From the NCBI GenBank assembly GCA_035765195.1, contig DASTYC010000012.1, forward strand, positions 124,001 through 188,000: 64,000 nt of DNA. Reading direction: 5' to 3'. A program made the position numbers and the translations under genes. Positions 18,013 to 23,659 of the stretch are shown here, one piece after another; the first letter of the stretch is position 1, and each line of letters begins with the position of its first letter. Origin of the DNA: CALAED01 sp035765195 (GTDB taxonomy: Bacteria; Actinomycetota; Actinomycetes; Streptosporangiales; Streptosporangiaceae). Below the pieces are notes generated by a model that did not search any database, was not told the DNA's origin, and worked only from the letters and a program-made list of their open reading frames with translations.

Positions 18013-18450
18013 ATGACAACATCACAGGCCAGAAGCCGTACGGGTCTCGCCGAGGACCTGCGAATATCGATCGCGCGACTGTCTCGCCGACTCCGCGCAC
18101 AAGGCGGAAGTTCGCTTTCCGCCACCCAGCACGCCGCGCTCGCCGCCGTCGACCGGCATCGCTCGATGACCCCGCGCGAGCTCGCGGAACACGAGAAGGT
18201 GCAGCCGCCGTCGATGACGCGGGTGATCGCGGTGCTCGAGGAACAGCGGCTCATGGTCCGCAGCCCGCACCCCACGGACGGCCGGCAGGTCGTCCTGCAG
18301 GTGACGGACAAGGGCAAGAGCCTGCTCAAGGAGGAACGGCGGCGCAAGGAGGCATGGCTGACGCGCCGGCTCCAGGAGCTGACCAACGAGGAGCGGGCGA
18401 TCCTACGCCGGGCGGCGCCGATCCTGGAGAAGCTGAGCAAGGCGGGCTAG
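18013..18450 (+). CDS. MarR-family transcriptional regulator
   Basis: A 145-residue winged-helix repressor. The DNA-binding core is LSATQHAALAAVDRHRSMTPRELAEHEKV, followed by the recognition helix QPPSMTRVIAVLEEQRLMVR and the wing HPTDGRQVVLQVTDKGKSLL. Dimerisation helices form both ends. It is followed directly, and partly overlapped, by an MFS exporter gene, the usual arrangement in which the repressor controls the pump and releases DNA on binding a drug or phenolic ligand. A palindrome at 17982-18007 sits just upstream. Confidence 0.92.
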   Translation: MTTSQARSRTGLAEDLRISIARLSRRLRAQGGSSLSATQHAALAAVDRHRSMTPRELAEHEKVQPPSMTRVIAVLEEQRLMVRSPHPTDGRQVVLQVTDKGKSLLKEERRRKEAWLTRRLQELTNEERAILRRAAPILEKLSKAG

Positions 18451-19679
18451 GCGTCTTCAGGTCGCTGCGCCGGCGCAACTACCGGCTGTTCGCGAGCGGG
18501 CAGATCGTCTCCAACACCGGCACCTGGATGCAGCGGGTCGCCCAGGACTGGCTCGTCCTCGAGCTCACGCACAACAACGGCCTGGCGCTCGGCATCACCA
18601 CGGGCCTGCAGTTCCTGCCGCTGCTGGTGTTCGGCCTGTGGGGCGGGGTGATCGCCGACCGCTACGACAAGCGCCGCGTGCTGATGTTCACGCAGACGAT
18701 CATGGGGTCGCTGGCGCTGCTGCTCGGGGGGCTCGTGCTCGGCGGCGTCGTCCAGGTGTGGATGGTCTACGGGCTGGCCTTCGCGCTCGGCATGGCCACC
18801 GTCGTGGACAACCCGACGCGGCAGACCTTCGTCGTGGAGATGGTGGGCAAGGCCGACCTGCCGAACGCCATCGCGCTGAACAGCGCCATCTTCAACTCCG
18901 CGCGCATCCTCGGCCCGGCGGTCGCGGGCCTTTCGATCGCGCTGCTCGGCACCGGTCCGGTCTTTCTCGTCAACGCGGCCTCGTACGCGGCGGTGCTGAC
19001 GGGGCTTGCCCTGATGCGTGTGGGCGAGCTGCACCGGGGCGACCCGGTGGGCCGGGCCAAGGGACAGCTGCGGGCCGGCCTGCGGTACGTCCGGGCGCGC
19101 CGCGACCTTGTCTTGATCCTCATCCTCGTCGGGTTCGTCGCCGCTTTCGGCATGAACTTCCAGCTGACGACGGCCCTCGTCTCCCGCGAGGTCTTCCACA
19201 CCGGCGCCTCGGCCTTCGGCCTCGCCTCCACCATGCTCGCCGTCGGCGCGCTCACCGGCTCGCTGCTCGCGGCCCGCCGGGCCAAGCCGCCGCGCTCGCT
19301 GCTGCCGATCGCCGCCTTGTCCTTCGGCCTGCTCGAGATCGTCAGCGGGCTGATGCCGACGTACGCCTCGTTCATCGTGCTCCTCGTGCCCACCGGCATG
19401 GCGCTGCTGACCTTCAACACCGCGGCGAACGCGACGATGCAGCTCAGCGTCTCGCCGGAGATGCGCGGCCGGGTGATGGGGCTCTACATGCTCGTGTTCG
19501 CCGGGACCGCGCCGCTGGGCTCGCCGGCGATCGGCTGGCTGGCCGAGCAGCTCGGCCCGCGGGCGGGTCTCATCGTGGGCGGCATCATCTCGAGCGTCGC
19601 CACGCTGGCCGTGGTCGCCGCCCAGGGCGCGGTCCAGCTGCCGCGGCGCCGGACGGCCGCGGCCGACGCCGACGGGTGA
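18354..19679 (+). CDS. MFS exporter downstream of MarR
   Basis: A major facilitator protein of the MFS_3 (EntS-like) type, about 441 residues from ATG 18354. Conserved stretches are FRSLRRRNYRLFASGQIVSN, GTWMQRVAQDWLVLELT, VFGLWGGVIADRYDKRRVL (motif A) and SPEMRGRVMGLYMLVFAG. The start is uncertain: the only standard start codon before the conserved region is ATG 18354. That puts the first 97 bases inside marR in another frame, and its AAGGAGG lies only one base from the ATG. A non-standard start near 18450 is possible. Translation is coupled to marR. Probably a drug or siderophore exporter. Confidence 0.83.
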   Translation: MADAPAPGADQRGAGDPTPGGADPGEAEQGGLGVFRSLRRRNYRLFASGQIVSNTGTWMQRVAQDWLVLELTHNNGLALGITTGLQFLPLLVFGLWGGVIADRYDKRRVLMFTQTIMGSLALLLGGLVLGGVVQVWMVYGLAFALGMATVVDNPTRQTFVVEMVGKADLPNAIALNSAIFNSARILGPAVAGLSIALLGTGPVFLVNAASYAAVLTGLALMRVGELHRGDPVGRAKGQLRAGLRYVRARRDLVLILILVGFVAAFGMNFQLTTALVSREVFHTGASAFGLASTMLAVGALTGSLLAARRAKPPRSLLPIAALSFGLLEIVSGLMPTYASFIVLLVPTGMALLTFNTAANATMQLSVSPEMRGRVMGLYMLVFAGTAPLGSPAIGWLAEQLGPRAGLIVGGIISSVATLAVVAAQGAVQLPRRRTAAADADG

Positions 19680-19755
19680 ATTCCAGCGAATCTTCCGTTC
19701 TCGACAAGCTCCGCCTCGGCTGTCAGGCTGGGCGCGTGACCTGCTGGAACATCCC

Positions 19756-20310
19756 ATGAGATTGTTCGTGGCGGTGCAGCCGCCGCCGGCGATCCTCGAC
19801 GAGCTCGAGGAACTGGTGTCCCCCTACCGCGATGCGTGGCCGCAGCTCAAGTGGGTGGGCCGTGACTTCCTGCACATCACGCTCGCCTTCTTCGGCGAGG
19901 TCGACGAGAACGCGCTCGATGGGTTGCTGGTCCGGCTGGAACGGGTGGCTTCCCGCTACTCGCGGCTGGAGCTGTCGTTCGCCGGTGCCGGCGCCTTCCC
20001 CGGGCGGGGCACGCACGCCAGGGTCGTCTGGACGGGCCTGTACGGCGATCGGCGCGCGCTGAGCCGGATGTCCGCCTCCGTGTGCGCCGCCGGGCGCCGC
20101 GCCGGAACGGCCGAGGGCGAGCACAAGCCGTTTCGCCCCCATCTCACGCTGGCCCGGTGCCGCCGCCCGACCGACGTCCGGCCGCTGATCGAAGAACTCG
20201 CCGCCTACGCGGGCACCCACTGGACCGCGGACGCCATCCACCTGGTCCGCAGCCACCTCGGCGCGGACATGCGCTATGAGACCGTCAAGAGCTGGACGCT
20301 CAAAGATTGA
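19756..20310 (+). CDS. thpR: RNA 2',3'-cyclic phosphodiesterase (ThpR/LigT)
   Basis: A 184-residue 2H phosphoesterase. The two catalytic HxTx motifs are HITL (residues 40-43) and HLTL (129-132). The N-terminus, MRLFVAVQPPPAILDELEEL, is typical of ThpR. The family hydrolyses 2',3'-cyclic phosphate ends of RNA to 2'-phosphates and can ligate tRNA halves in vitro. Length matches the family. The ATG is 76 bases after the MFS stop, so it may be transcribed separately. Its 3' end overlaps a tiny minus-strand gene by 11 bases. Confidence 0.93.
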   Translation: MRLFVAVQPPPAILDELEELVSPYRDAWPQLKWVGRDFLHITLAFFGEVDENALDGLLVRLERVASRYSRLELSFAGAGAFPGRGTHARVVWTGLYGDRRALSRMSASVCAAGRRAGTAEGEHKPFRPHLTLARCRRPTDVRPLIEELAAYAGTHWTADAIHLVRSHLGADMRYETVKSWTLKD

Positions 20311-20404
20311 TCAAGGCGCCCACTATCACGGCCAGCACCAGCGCGGCGAGCACGACCGGCAACAACCACCGAGGCGATCGGTCCACCCTCGAAACCCTAT
20401 CCAC
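20300..20404 (-). CDS. Possible 34-residue single-span membrane protein
   Basis: A short frame beginning at GTG 20404. It has a basic N-terminus (VDRVSRVDRSPRW) and one hydrophobic helix (LLPVVLAALVLAVIVGALI). AGCAGG precedes the start by about eight bases. It starts 13 bases after the stop of another small minus-strand gene, so the two would form a mini-operon. It overlaps the 3' end of thpR by 11 bases. Composition and context favour a real gene, but its size leaves doubt. Confidence 0.45.
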   Translation of the reverse strand: MDRVSRVDRSPRWLLPVVLAALVLAVIVGALINL

Positions 20405-20417
20405 CCGCCCGACCTGC

Positions 20418-20594
20418 TCACGGATTGCCCATCGCGCTTCGAGCGGCCTCGATGAACCCCTCCAACCGCCCACGGAAGGTCCGGTGCGCCTCACCGAATC
20501 GCTCGTGAGCCCCATCTTCCCCCTGCGAAAGCCGCCACAGCGCCGAATTGGCATCCGACGCCGCCTGCCTGACCGACTCGGCCGCCTCGGCCAC
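20418..20594 (-). CDS. 58-residue helical hypothetical protein
   Basis: The frame starts at GTG 20594, nine bases after GGAGGGG, and encodes VAEAAESVRQAASDANSAL, then WRLSQGEDGAHERFGEAHRT and GRLEGFIEAARSAMGNP. The protein is amphipathic and entirely helical in character, and the codons have high third-position G+C. It could be a complete small gene, or the 3' part of a longer gene whose 5' end was lost where the exonuclease remnant begins, only about 30 bases away. Function unknown; likely co-transcribed with the following 34-residue membrane protein. Confidence 0.5.
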   Translation of the reverse strand: MAEAAESVRQAASDANSALWRLSQGEDGAHERFGEAHRTFRGRLEGFIEAARSAMGNP

Positions 20595-20626
20595 CGATAC
20601 CGGCCCCTCCAGGACGACGACGCACG

Positions 20627-20962
20627 CTGGACGCGGACGCCATTGTGGCGCACAACGCGCACGTTGACCTCGACGTTCTTCAGCGCAAGCTCGGCGACTG
20701 GCGCCCGCCCGGGGTATTCGACACGCTCAAGTTGGCCCGCCGACTGTTGCCCGGCCAAGGCAGTTACATGCTCGGCGCGCTGGTCAACACATTCGGCCTG
20801 GCCGGCGGACTACGAGAAGAGCTGACCCCGCACCGCGCCACCTATGACGTGCTGGTGACGGCCCGGATGTTCGTCATGCTCGCCAGCCAGACCGGCTCCC
20901 TGAACAAGCTGCGCGGCGATCCATCAGAAGGGGGCGAGGATGAAACTCCGGCCCTTTTCTAA
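20627..20962 (+). pseudogene. Truncated DnaQ-like 3'-5' exonuclease (N-terminal half missing)
   Basis: The frame encodes LDADAIVAHNAHVDLDVL, matching the ExoII region HN-x-x-x-D, and later PHRATYDVLVTARMF, matching ExoIII (H-x-A-x-x-D). LARRLLPGQGSYMLGALV lies between them. The DxExTG ExoI motif that must precede is absent: upstream bases belong to a minus-strand gene. About 90 residues survive. A GTG at 20645 could still start translation, but the product would lack a catalytic acidic residue. Its 3' end overlaps the thymidylate-kinase fragment by 23 bases, which suggests the two were once an operon. Confidence 0.65.
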
Positions 20963-21158
20963 TCGCCGCCGTGGCCTCTTCGTCAGCGTCGATGGCCCCA
21001 GCGGTGCCGGGAAGTCCACCATCGTTCACTCGATCGGGCAGCTCTGCCGAGAGCTGACTGTCATATCTCCAATATCCCGCGCTCACGGAGAGCGCGATCG
21101 GGAAGGGACGTGGACGAAACGCTCTCGCTCGAAACAGGCGTGGAGCCCCCCGCTATGA
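20940..21158 (+). pseudogene. Truncated thymidylate-kinase-like P-loop fragment
   Basis: ATG 20940 opens a frame encoding NRRRGLFVSVDGPSGAGKST, the Walker A N-terminus of dTMP kinase. It continues IVHSIGQLCREL and then loses all similarity at about 21062. A real enzyme is about 200 residues; this frame ends at 72, and the DRY/LID regions are missing. Together with the exonuclease remnant just upstream, it marks a broken nucleotide-metabolism operon. The following bases contain a large imperfect inverted repeat that could mark the junction. Confidence 0.6.
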
Positions 21159-21202
21159 AGTGGTCTCACTACAAGATCAACTCGATAGCGGTAGGCTCCA
21201 CG
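21139..21202. repeat. Inverted repeat at the end of the kinase fragment
   Basis: The left arm CGTGGAGCC-nnn-CGCTAT (21139-21156) and right arm ATAGCG-nnn-GGCTCCACG (21185-21202) match at 15 of 18 positions, with a 28-base loop. It separates the broken kinase from the convergent DUF397 gene. It may be a terminator or the scar of a lost mobile element; no transposase is nearby. Confidence 0.5.
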
Positions 21203-21221
21203 TGATCGCTCGTCGTGCCAC

Positions 21222-21425
21222 TTACTGTGAGAGGTCGAACCTGCCTGTCTTCACGCCCGTCATGAAGGTTTGCCATTCAACGGTGCCGAATCGAAGTTGC
21301 GGACCGTCGGGCTGCTTGCTGTCGCGGGCCGCTATCCGGTCGCCGTGTCGCGCGACCTCGACACAGTCCGCACCATCGTTGGAGCTGTACGACGACTTGC
21401 GCCAGATCACTGTTCTGGCATCCAT
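21222..21425 (-). CDS. DUF397 protein
   Basis: A 67-residue actinobacterial DUF397 protein. It has the typical IWRKSSYSSNDGADCVEVA, then IAARDSKQPDGPQL and EWQTFMTGVKTGRFD. The ATG overlaps the end of the Xre/DUF5753 gene by 19 bases, so translation is coupled. In Streptomyces such small proteins partner WhiJ-type Xre/DUF5753 regulators, where deletion of one partner alters development; some pairs behave like toxin-antitoxin modules. That functional link is by analogy only. Confidence 0.9.
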   Translation of the reverse strand: MDARTVIWRKSSYSSNDGADCVEVARHGDRIAARDSKQPDGPQLRFGTVEWQTFMTGVKTGRFDLSQ

Positions 21426-22204
21426 CTCTGCATCACCTTTCTGATGAGATCTAGTGATTCATTCTTGCGGAGCGCGTCCCCGCGGAAAAGCTCCCACTTG
21501 CGCCGAAGAGTCGCGATCTCCTCGGGGCGATGTCTAACTCGTCCGATAACGGCATCACCGAGAAAAGCCGCTTCGACGCGCCCATCGACCTCGGCGAGAC
21601 CAAACGGACCGGAGAACTCGGAACAGATGTCGCTGTCGAGCGGGATGATCTGAATCCTGATGTCGGGCCGTTCGGCCATCTGCGCGAGGTGCAGCAACTG
21701 GTCGTACATGGTCTTGGTGTTGCCCACCTTGCGCATCAGAACGCTTTCATCAAGCAGCACGATGAGCGTCGGGGGATCGTCACCCTCCAGGATCTTCTGC
21801 CGTTCGAGCCGGTGACTTGTCTTGTGCTCGTCCTTGAGGACACCGCGGGCGTACTCTTCGGTCTGCAGGATGCCGGGGACCAGCGTTGGCTGGAACCACA
21901 GCAGGGTGGTGGCCGTCTCCTCGTACTCGATCCACTCGCGGAGCCACTCGTGGCTCACCTCGTCCGGCACCCATTCGTCGAGCAGCCGTGCCAAATAGCC
22001 GTTGGTGCCGAGCACCCGCTCACATTGGGCAAGATCTTCGGCTTTTGGAATCCTTTGTCCTAACTCCCACTTGGCGATCGTCGAGCTCGACACGTAGATC
22101 TCCGGGTGTTCGGCCAGGGCCACTTGACTGCGAAACCCGGCGGCCTCACGCGCCCGGGCGAACTCCCTACCCCATCGAACCATGGCGTCCAGGCGTTTTG
22201 GCAT
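21407..22204 (-). CDS. Xre-family regulator with DUF5753 domain (WhiJ-like)
   Basis: A 265-residue protein. The N-terminal Xre helix-turn-helix (REFARAREAAGFRSQVALAE, YVSSSTIAKWELGQRIPKAEDL) is at residues 13-65. A DUF5753 domain follows, with EWIEYEETATTLLWFQPTLV, PGILQTEEYARGVL and QIIPLDSDICSEFSGPFGL. The ATG at 22204 is the only sensible start. It forms an operon with the DUF397 gene. It is divergent from four small genes that could be its targets, and an inverted repeat centred at 22280 lies between them. Base composition is less G+C-rich than in the flanking genes, which fits an acquired module. Confidence 0.92.
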   Translation of the reverse strand: MPKRLDAMVRWGREFARAREAAGFRSQVALAEHPEIYVSSSTIAKWELGQRIPKAEDLAQCERVLGTNGYLARLLDEWVPDEVSHEWLREWIEYEETATTLLWFQPTLVPGILQTEEYARGVLKDEHKTSHRLERQKILEGDDPPTLIVLLDESVLMRKVGNTKTMYDQLLHLAQMAERPDIRIQIIPLDSDICSEFSGPFGLAEVDGRVEAAFLGDAVIGRVRHRPEEIATLRRKWELFRGDALRKNESLDLIRKVMQRWMPEQ

Positions 22205-22265
22205 CTTCTTTCACTTCCCCCGGGCGGTAAGTATGGGTCGGGCCTTTACCCGCTGATGTCCTCGT

Positions 22266-22295
22266 CCTGACACTTCTCAGCGTAGCGCTGTCAGG
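22266..22295. promoter_or_regulatory. Inverted repeat, candidate Xre operator
   Basis: CCTGACA and TGTCAGG are separated by 16 bases that themselves contain AGCG-ta-GCGCT. The site lies between the Xre/DUF5753 gene (start 22204) and the divergent small-gene operon (start 22339), a natural place for joint control. Confidence 0.45.
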
Positions 22296-22338
22296 CCAAT
22301 CTGTTGAGTCGGTTACGGATGGCAAGTGGGGCGTGACG

Positions 22339-22572
22339 ATGAGCGACACTGACGAGGTGGCGGCACTGGCCGCGGCCTGGCCGGACTGGCATATCTTCCT
22401 CTCCCGGCACGGGCAGTACTGGTGCGCGAGATATCGGCACCGGATTCCGAGCGGCCTGCTGCTGAGCGGCCGCGCGCACCCGCACGCCACCGTCATCGCC
22501 GATGGCCCCCGGCAACTGGCGATCGAGCTGGCCAAACAGCCCACGCTGAACGAAAGGAACACGCGGCAGTGA
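22339..22572 (+). CDS. Small hypothetical protein, first of four overlapping genes
   Basis: A 77-residue soluble protein (MSDTDEVAALAAAWPDWHIF, LSRHGQYWCARYRHRIPSG). Similar small proteins are often found beside Xre/DUF5753 genes in actinomycetes, but I know no function. ATG 22339 is preferred over GTG 22333. Its stop overlaps the GTG of the next gene in a GTGA arrangement, so translation is coupled. The promoter region is shared with the divergent regulator gene. Confidence 0.65.
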   Translation: MSDTDEVAALAAAWPDWHIFLSRHGQYWCARYRHRIPSGLLLSGRAHPHATVIADGPRQLAIELAKQPTLNERNTRQ

Positions 22573-22760
22573 CCGGTCAACCCGAGCTCGGCGACGGCGC
22601 CCCGTTGGTGGCGACCGCCGCGGAGCTGCAGACGATGGCGGATCTCATCGCGAAGTACCCGGCCGAAGCGCAGCTCATCATGGGGGCGCTCGAAGACGGG
22701 CTCACGCTCGGACCGATGAGAGTGGCGGGTGAGCCCGACGCGAAAAGCGCGGTCAGATGA
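22569..22760 (+). CDS. 63-residue hypothetical protein, translationally coupled
   Basis: The frame begins at GTG 22569, sharing GTGA with the previous stop. It encodes VTGQPELGDGAPLVATAAEL, QTMADLIAKYPAEAQLIMG and ALEDGLTLGPMRV. It is mostly helical with no recognised domain. The stop overlaps the ATG of the next gene (ATGA), giving a tightly packed operon of tiny genes. Function unknown. Confidence 0.6.
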   Translation: MTGQPELGDGAPLVATAAELQTMADLIAKYPAEAQLIMGALEDGLTLGPMRVAGEPDAKSAVR

Positions 22761-23011
22761 TGATGACCGGGACGACAGTTGCCGGACCTGACGAGATCGC
22801 ACGACGCATTCAATACCGGCATCAACCCGGATGGGTGGTTTGGTACGGACACCAGACGAAATGCTATTGGGCAATAGCTGTCTGGGTAAGCGGCCTGGAC
22901 GGCATGCTCTCCGCGCCACATCCGGATGCGCTCGACGCGGCTATTTCCACCTTTGAAATGCTCCGTCCCAAGCCTGGAAATCATGCTGTGGGTCATCGAA
23001 GAGACCCGTGA
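22757..23011 (+). CDS. 84-residue hypothetical protein, third in the small-gene operon
   Basis: It starts at ATG 22757 (ATGATGATG, so the exact codon is ambiguous). It encodes VAGPDEIARRIQYRHQPGW, VVWYGHQTKCYWAIAVWV and PHPDALDAAISTFEML. The WYG...YWA pattern is seen in small proteins next to Xre/DUF5753 regulators. The last 29 bases overlap the following gene. No enzymatic motif is visible. Function unknown. Confidence 0.6.
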   Translation: MMMTGTTVAGPDEIARRIQYRHQPGWVVWYGHQTKCYWAIAVWVSGLDGMLSAPHPDALDAAISTFEMLRPKPGNHAVGHRRDP

Positions 23012-23231
23012 CTGCGGAGTGCACTGGCGGCGCGCCGAGTACACCGCCTGCTACCGGCATCCTCGTGTCGCGGTGCTGGAGGCGATGGAGATCATCCGGG
23101 ATGAGTGGCGGCCGTCGGAGCATTCGTGGCGTCAGCTCGTGCATGCCCTGGAGAGGGAACGGGTGGCGTACTACTGGGAGCGCGGCATCCGGATCGTACG
23201 GCCGGGGGACCACAGGTCTCCAATTGCCTAA
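22983..23231 (+). CDS. 82-residue hypothetical protein, last in the small-gene operon
   Basis: The ATG at 22983 begins MLWVIEETRDCGVHWRRAE, followed by YTACYRHPRVAVLEAMEIIRD and a helical region HSWRQLVHALERERVAYYW. It overlaps the previous gene by 29 bases in another frame, so expression depends on coupling. Its 3' end runs over the degenerate minus-strand HsdR remnant. Function unknown. Confidence 0.55.
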   Translation: MLWVIEETRDCGVHWRRAEYTACYRHPRVAVLEAMEIIRDEWRPSEHSWRQLVHALERERVAYYWERGIRIVRPGDHRSPIA

Positions 23232-23440
23232 TGACGTTGTCGATGGCGTCCGTTCCTCGTCCGGCGGGTAGCCGTGGCGGGCCGGCAGCCGCGGCGAGCT
23301 TCTCCTCGCCATCGGTGCGATCGCCCCTGCCCATGAGGACGACGACGGTCTCCTTGGCGGAGACGGCGTCGTAGAAGGCCGGCTCGTTGGGGTCGAGCGC
23401 CGGGCGGAACCGGTGGCCGCGGTCGGCGTCGGCGCGGCAA
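23190..23440 (-). pseudogene. Degenerate C-terminus of type I restriction subunit HsdR
   Basis: Read on the minus strand, the region gives ADADRGHRFRPALDPNEPAF, then YDAVSAKETVVVLMG, RTDGEEKL, and after a frame change RLPARHGYPPDEE. A second change returns to TDAIDNVIRQLE. This order (RGxRFRPAL, AFYDAV, LARHGYPPD, VIRQME) is the conserved tail of HsdR. It has an internal deletion and at least two frameshifts. No other hsdR, hsdM or hsdS sequence lies in the window. It is a relic, not a working gene. Confidence 0.65.
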
Positions 23441-23450
23441 GAAGGGCCGC

Positions 23451-23591
23451 ATGCCGCGGCAGATCACGCCGGACTCGCTGTTCCCGCCGGCGCAGGTTGC
23501 CCTGGCCAACGCCGCGAGACAGCTCAACTCGTACGGCATCGACGTTGAGGTGATCGGCGTCGCGGTCGCTTCCATGCACCAGGCGGCCTAG
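23451..23591 (+). CDS. Possible 46-residue protein or 3' gene remnant
   Basis: The frame from ATG 23451 encodes MPRQITPDSLFPPAQVALAN, AARQLNSYGIDVEVIGVA and VASMHQAA, with strongly G+C-rich third positions. It looks like the end of a real protein, but nothing recognisable lies upstream, where the HsdR relic runs on the other strand. It may be a complete small gene or a fragment left by the same rearrangements. From its stop to 23660 I see no feature. Confidence 0.35.
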   Translation: MPRQITPDSLFPPAQVALANAARQLNSYGIDVEVIGVAVASMHQAA

Positions 23592-23659
23592 CCGGGGAGC
23601 GCAGGCCGCGGAGCGGGCGGGGCGGTTGGGCCGGCTCGCCCGCGGGCTCTGGGCGCTGG

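Noticed and set aside
16791..18353. Extension of the MFS frame upstream through the permease gene
   Set aside because: The upstream part lies in another frame of the NCS2 permease and marR and has shadow-type composition. Only the part from about 18354 is protein-like.
21160..21444. Plus-strand open frame from ATG 21160, possibly a terminase C-terminal fragment (VSLQDQLDSGRLHVI)
   Set aside because: Only about 20 residues look protein-like, and the rest is antisense to the DUF397 gene. The similarity is too short to support.
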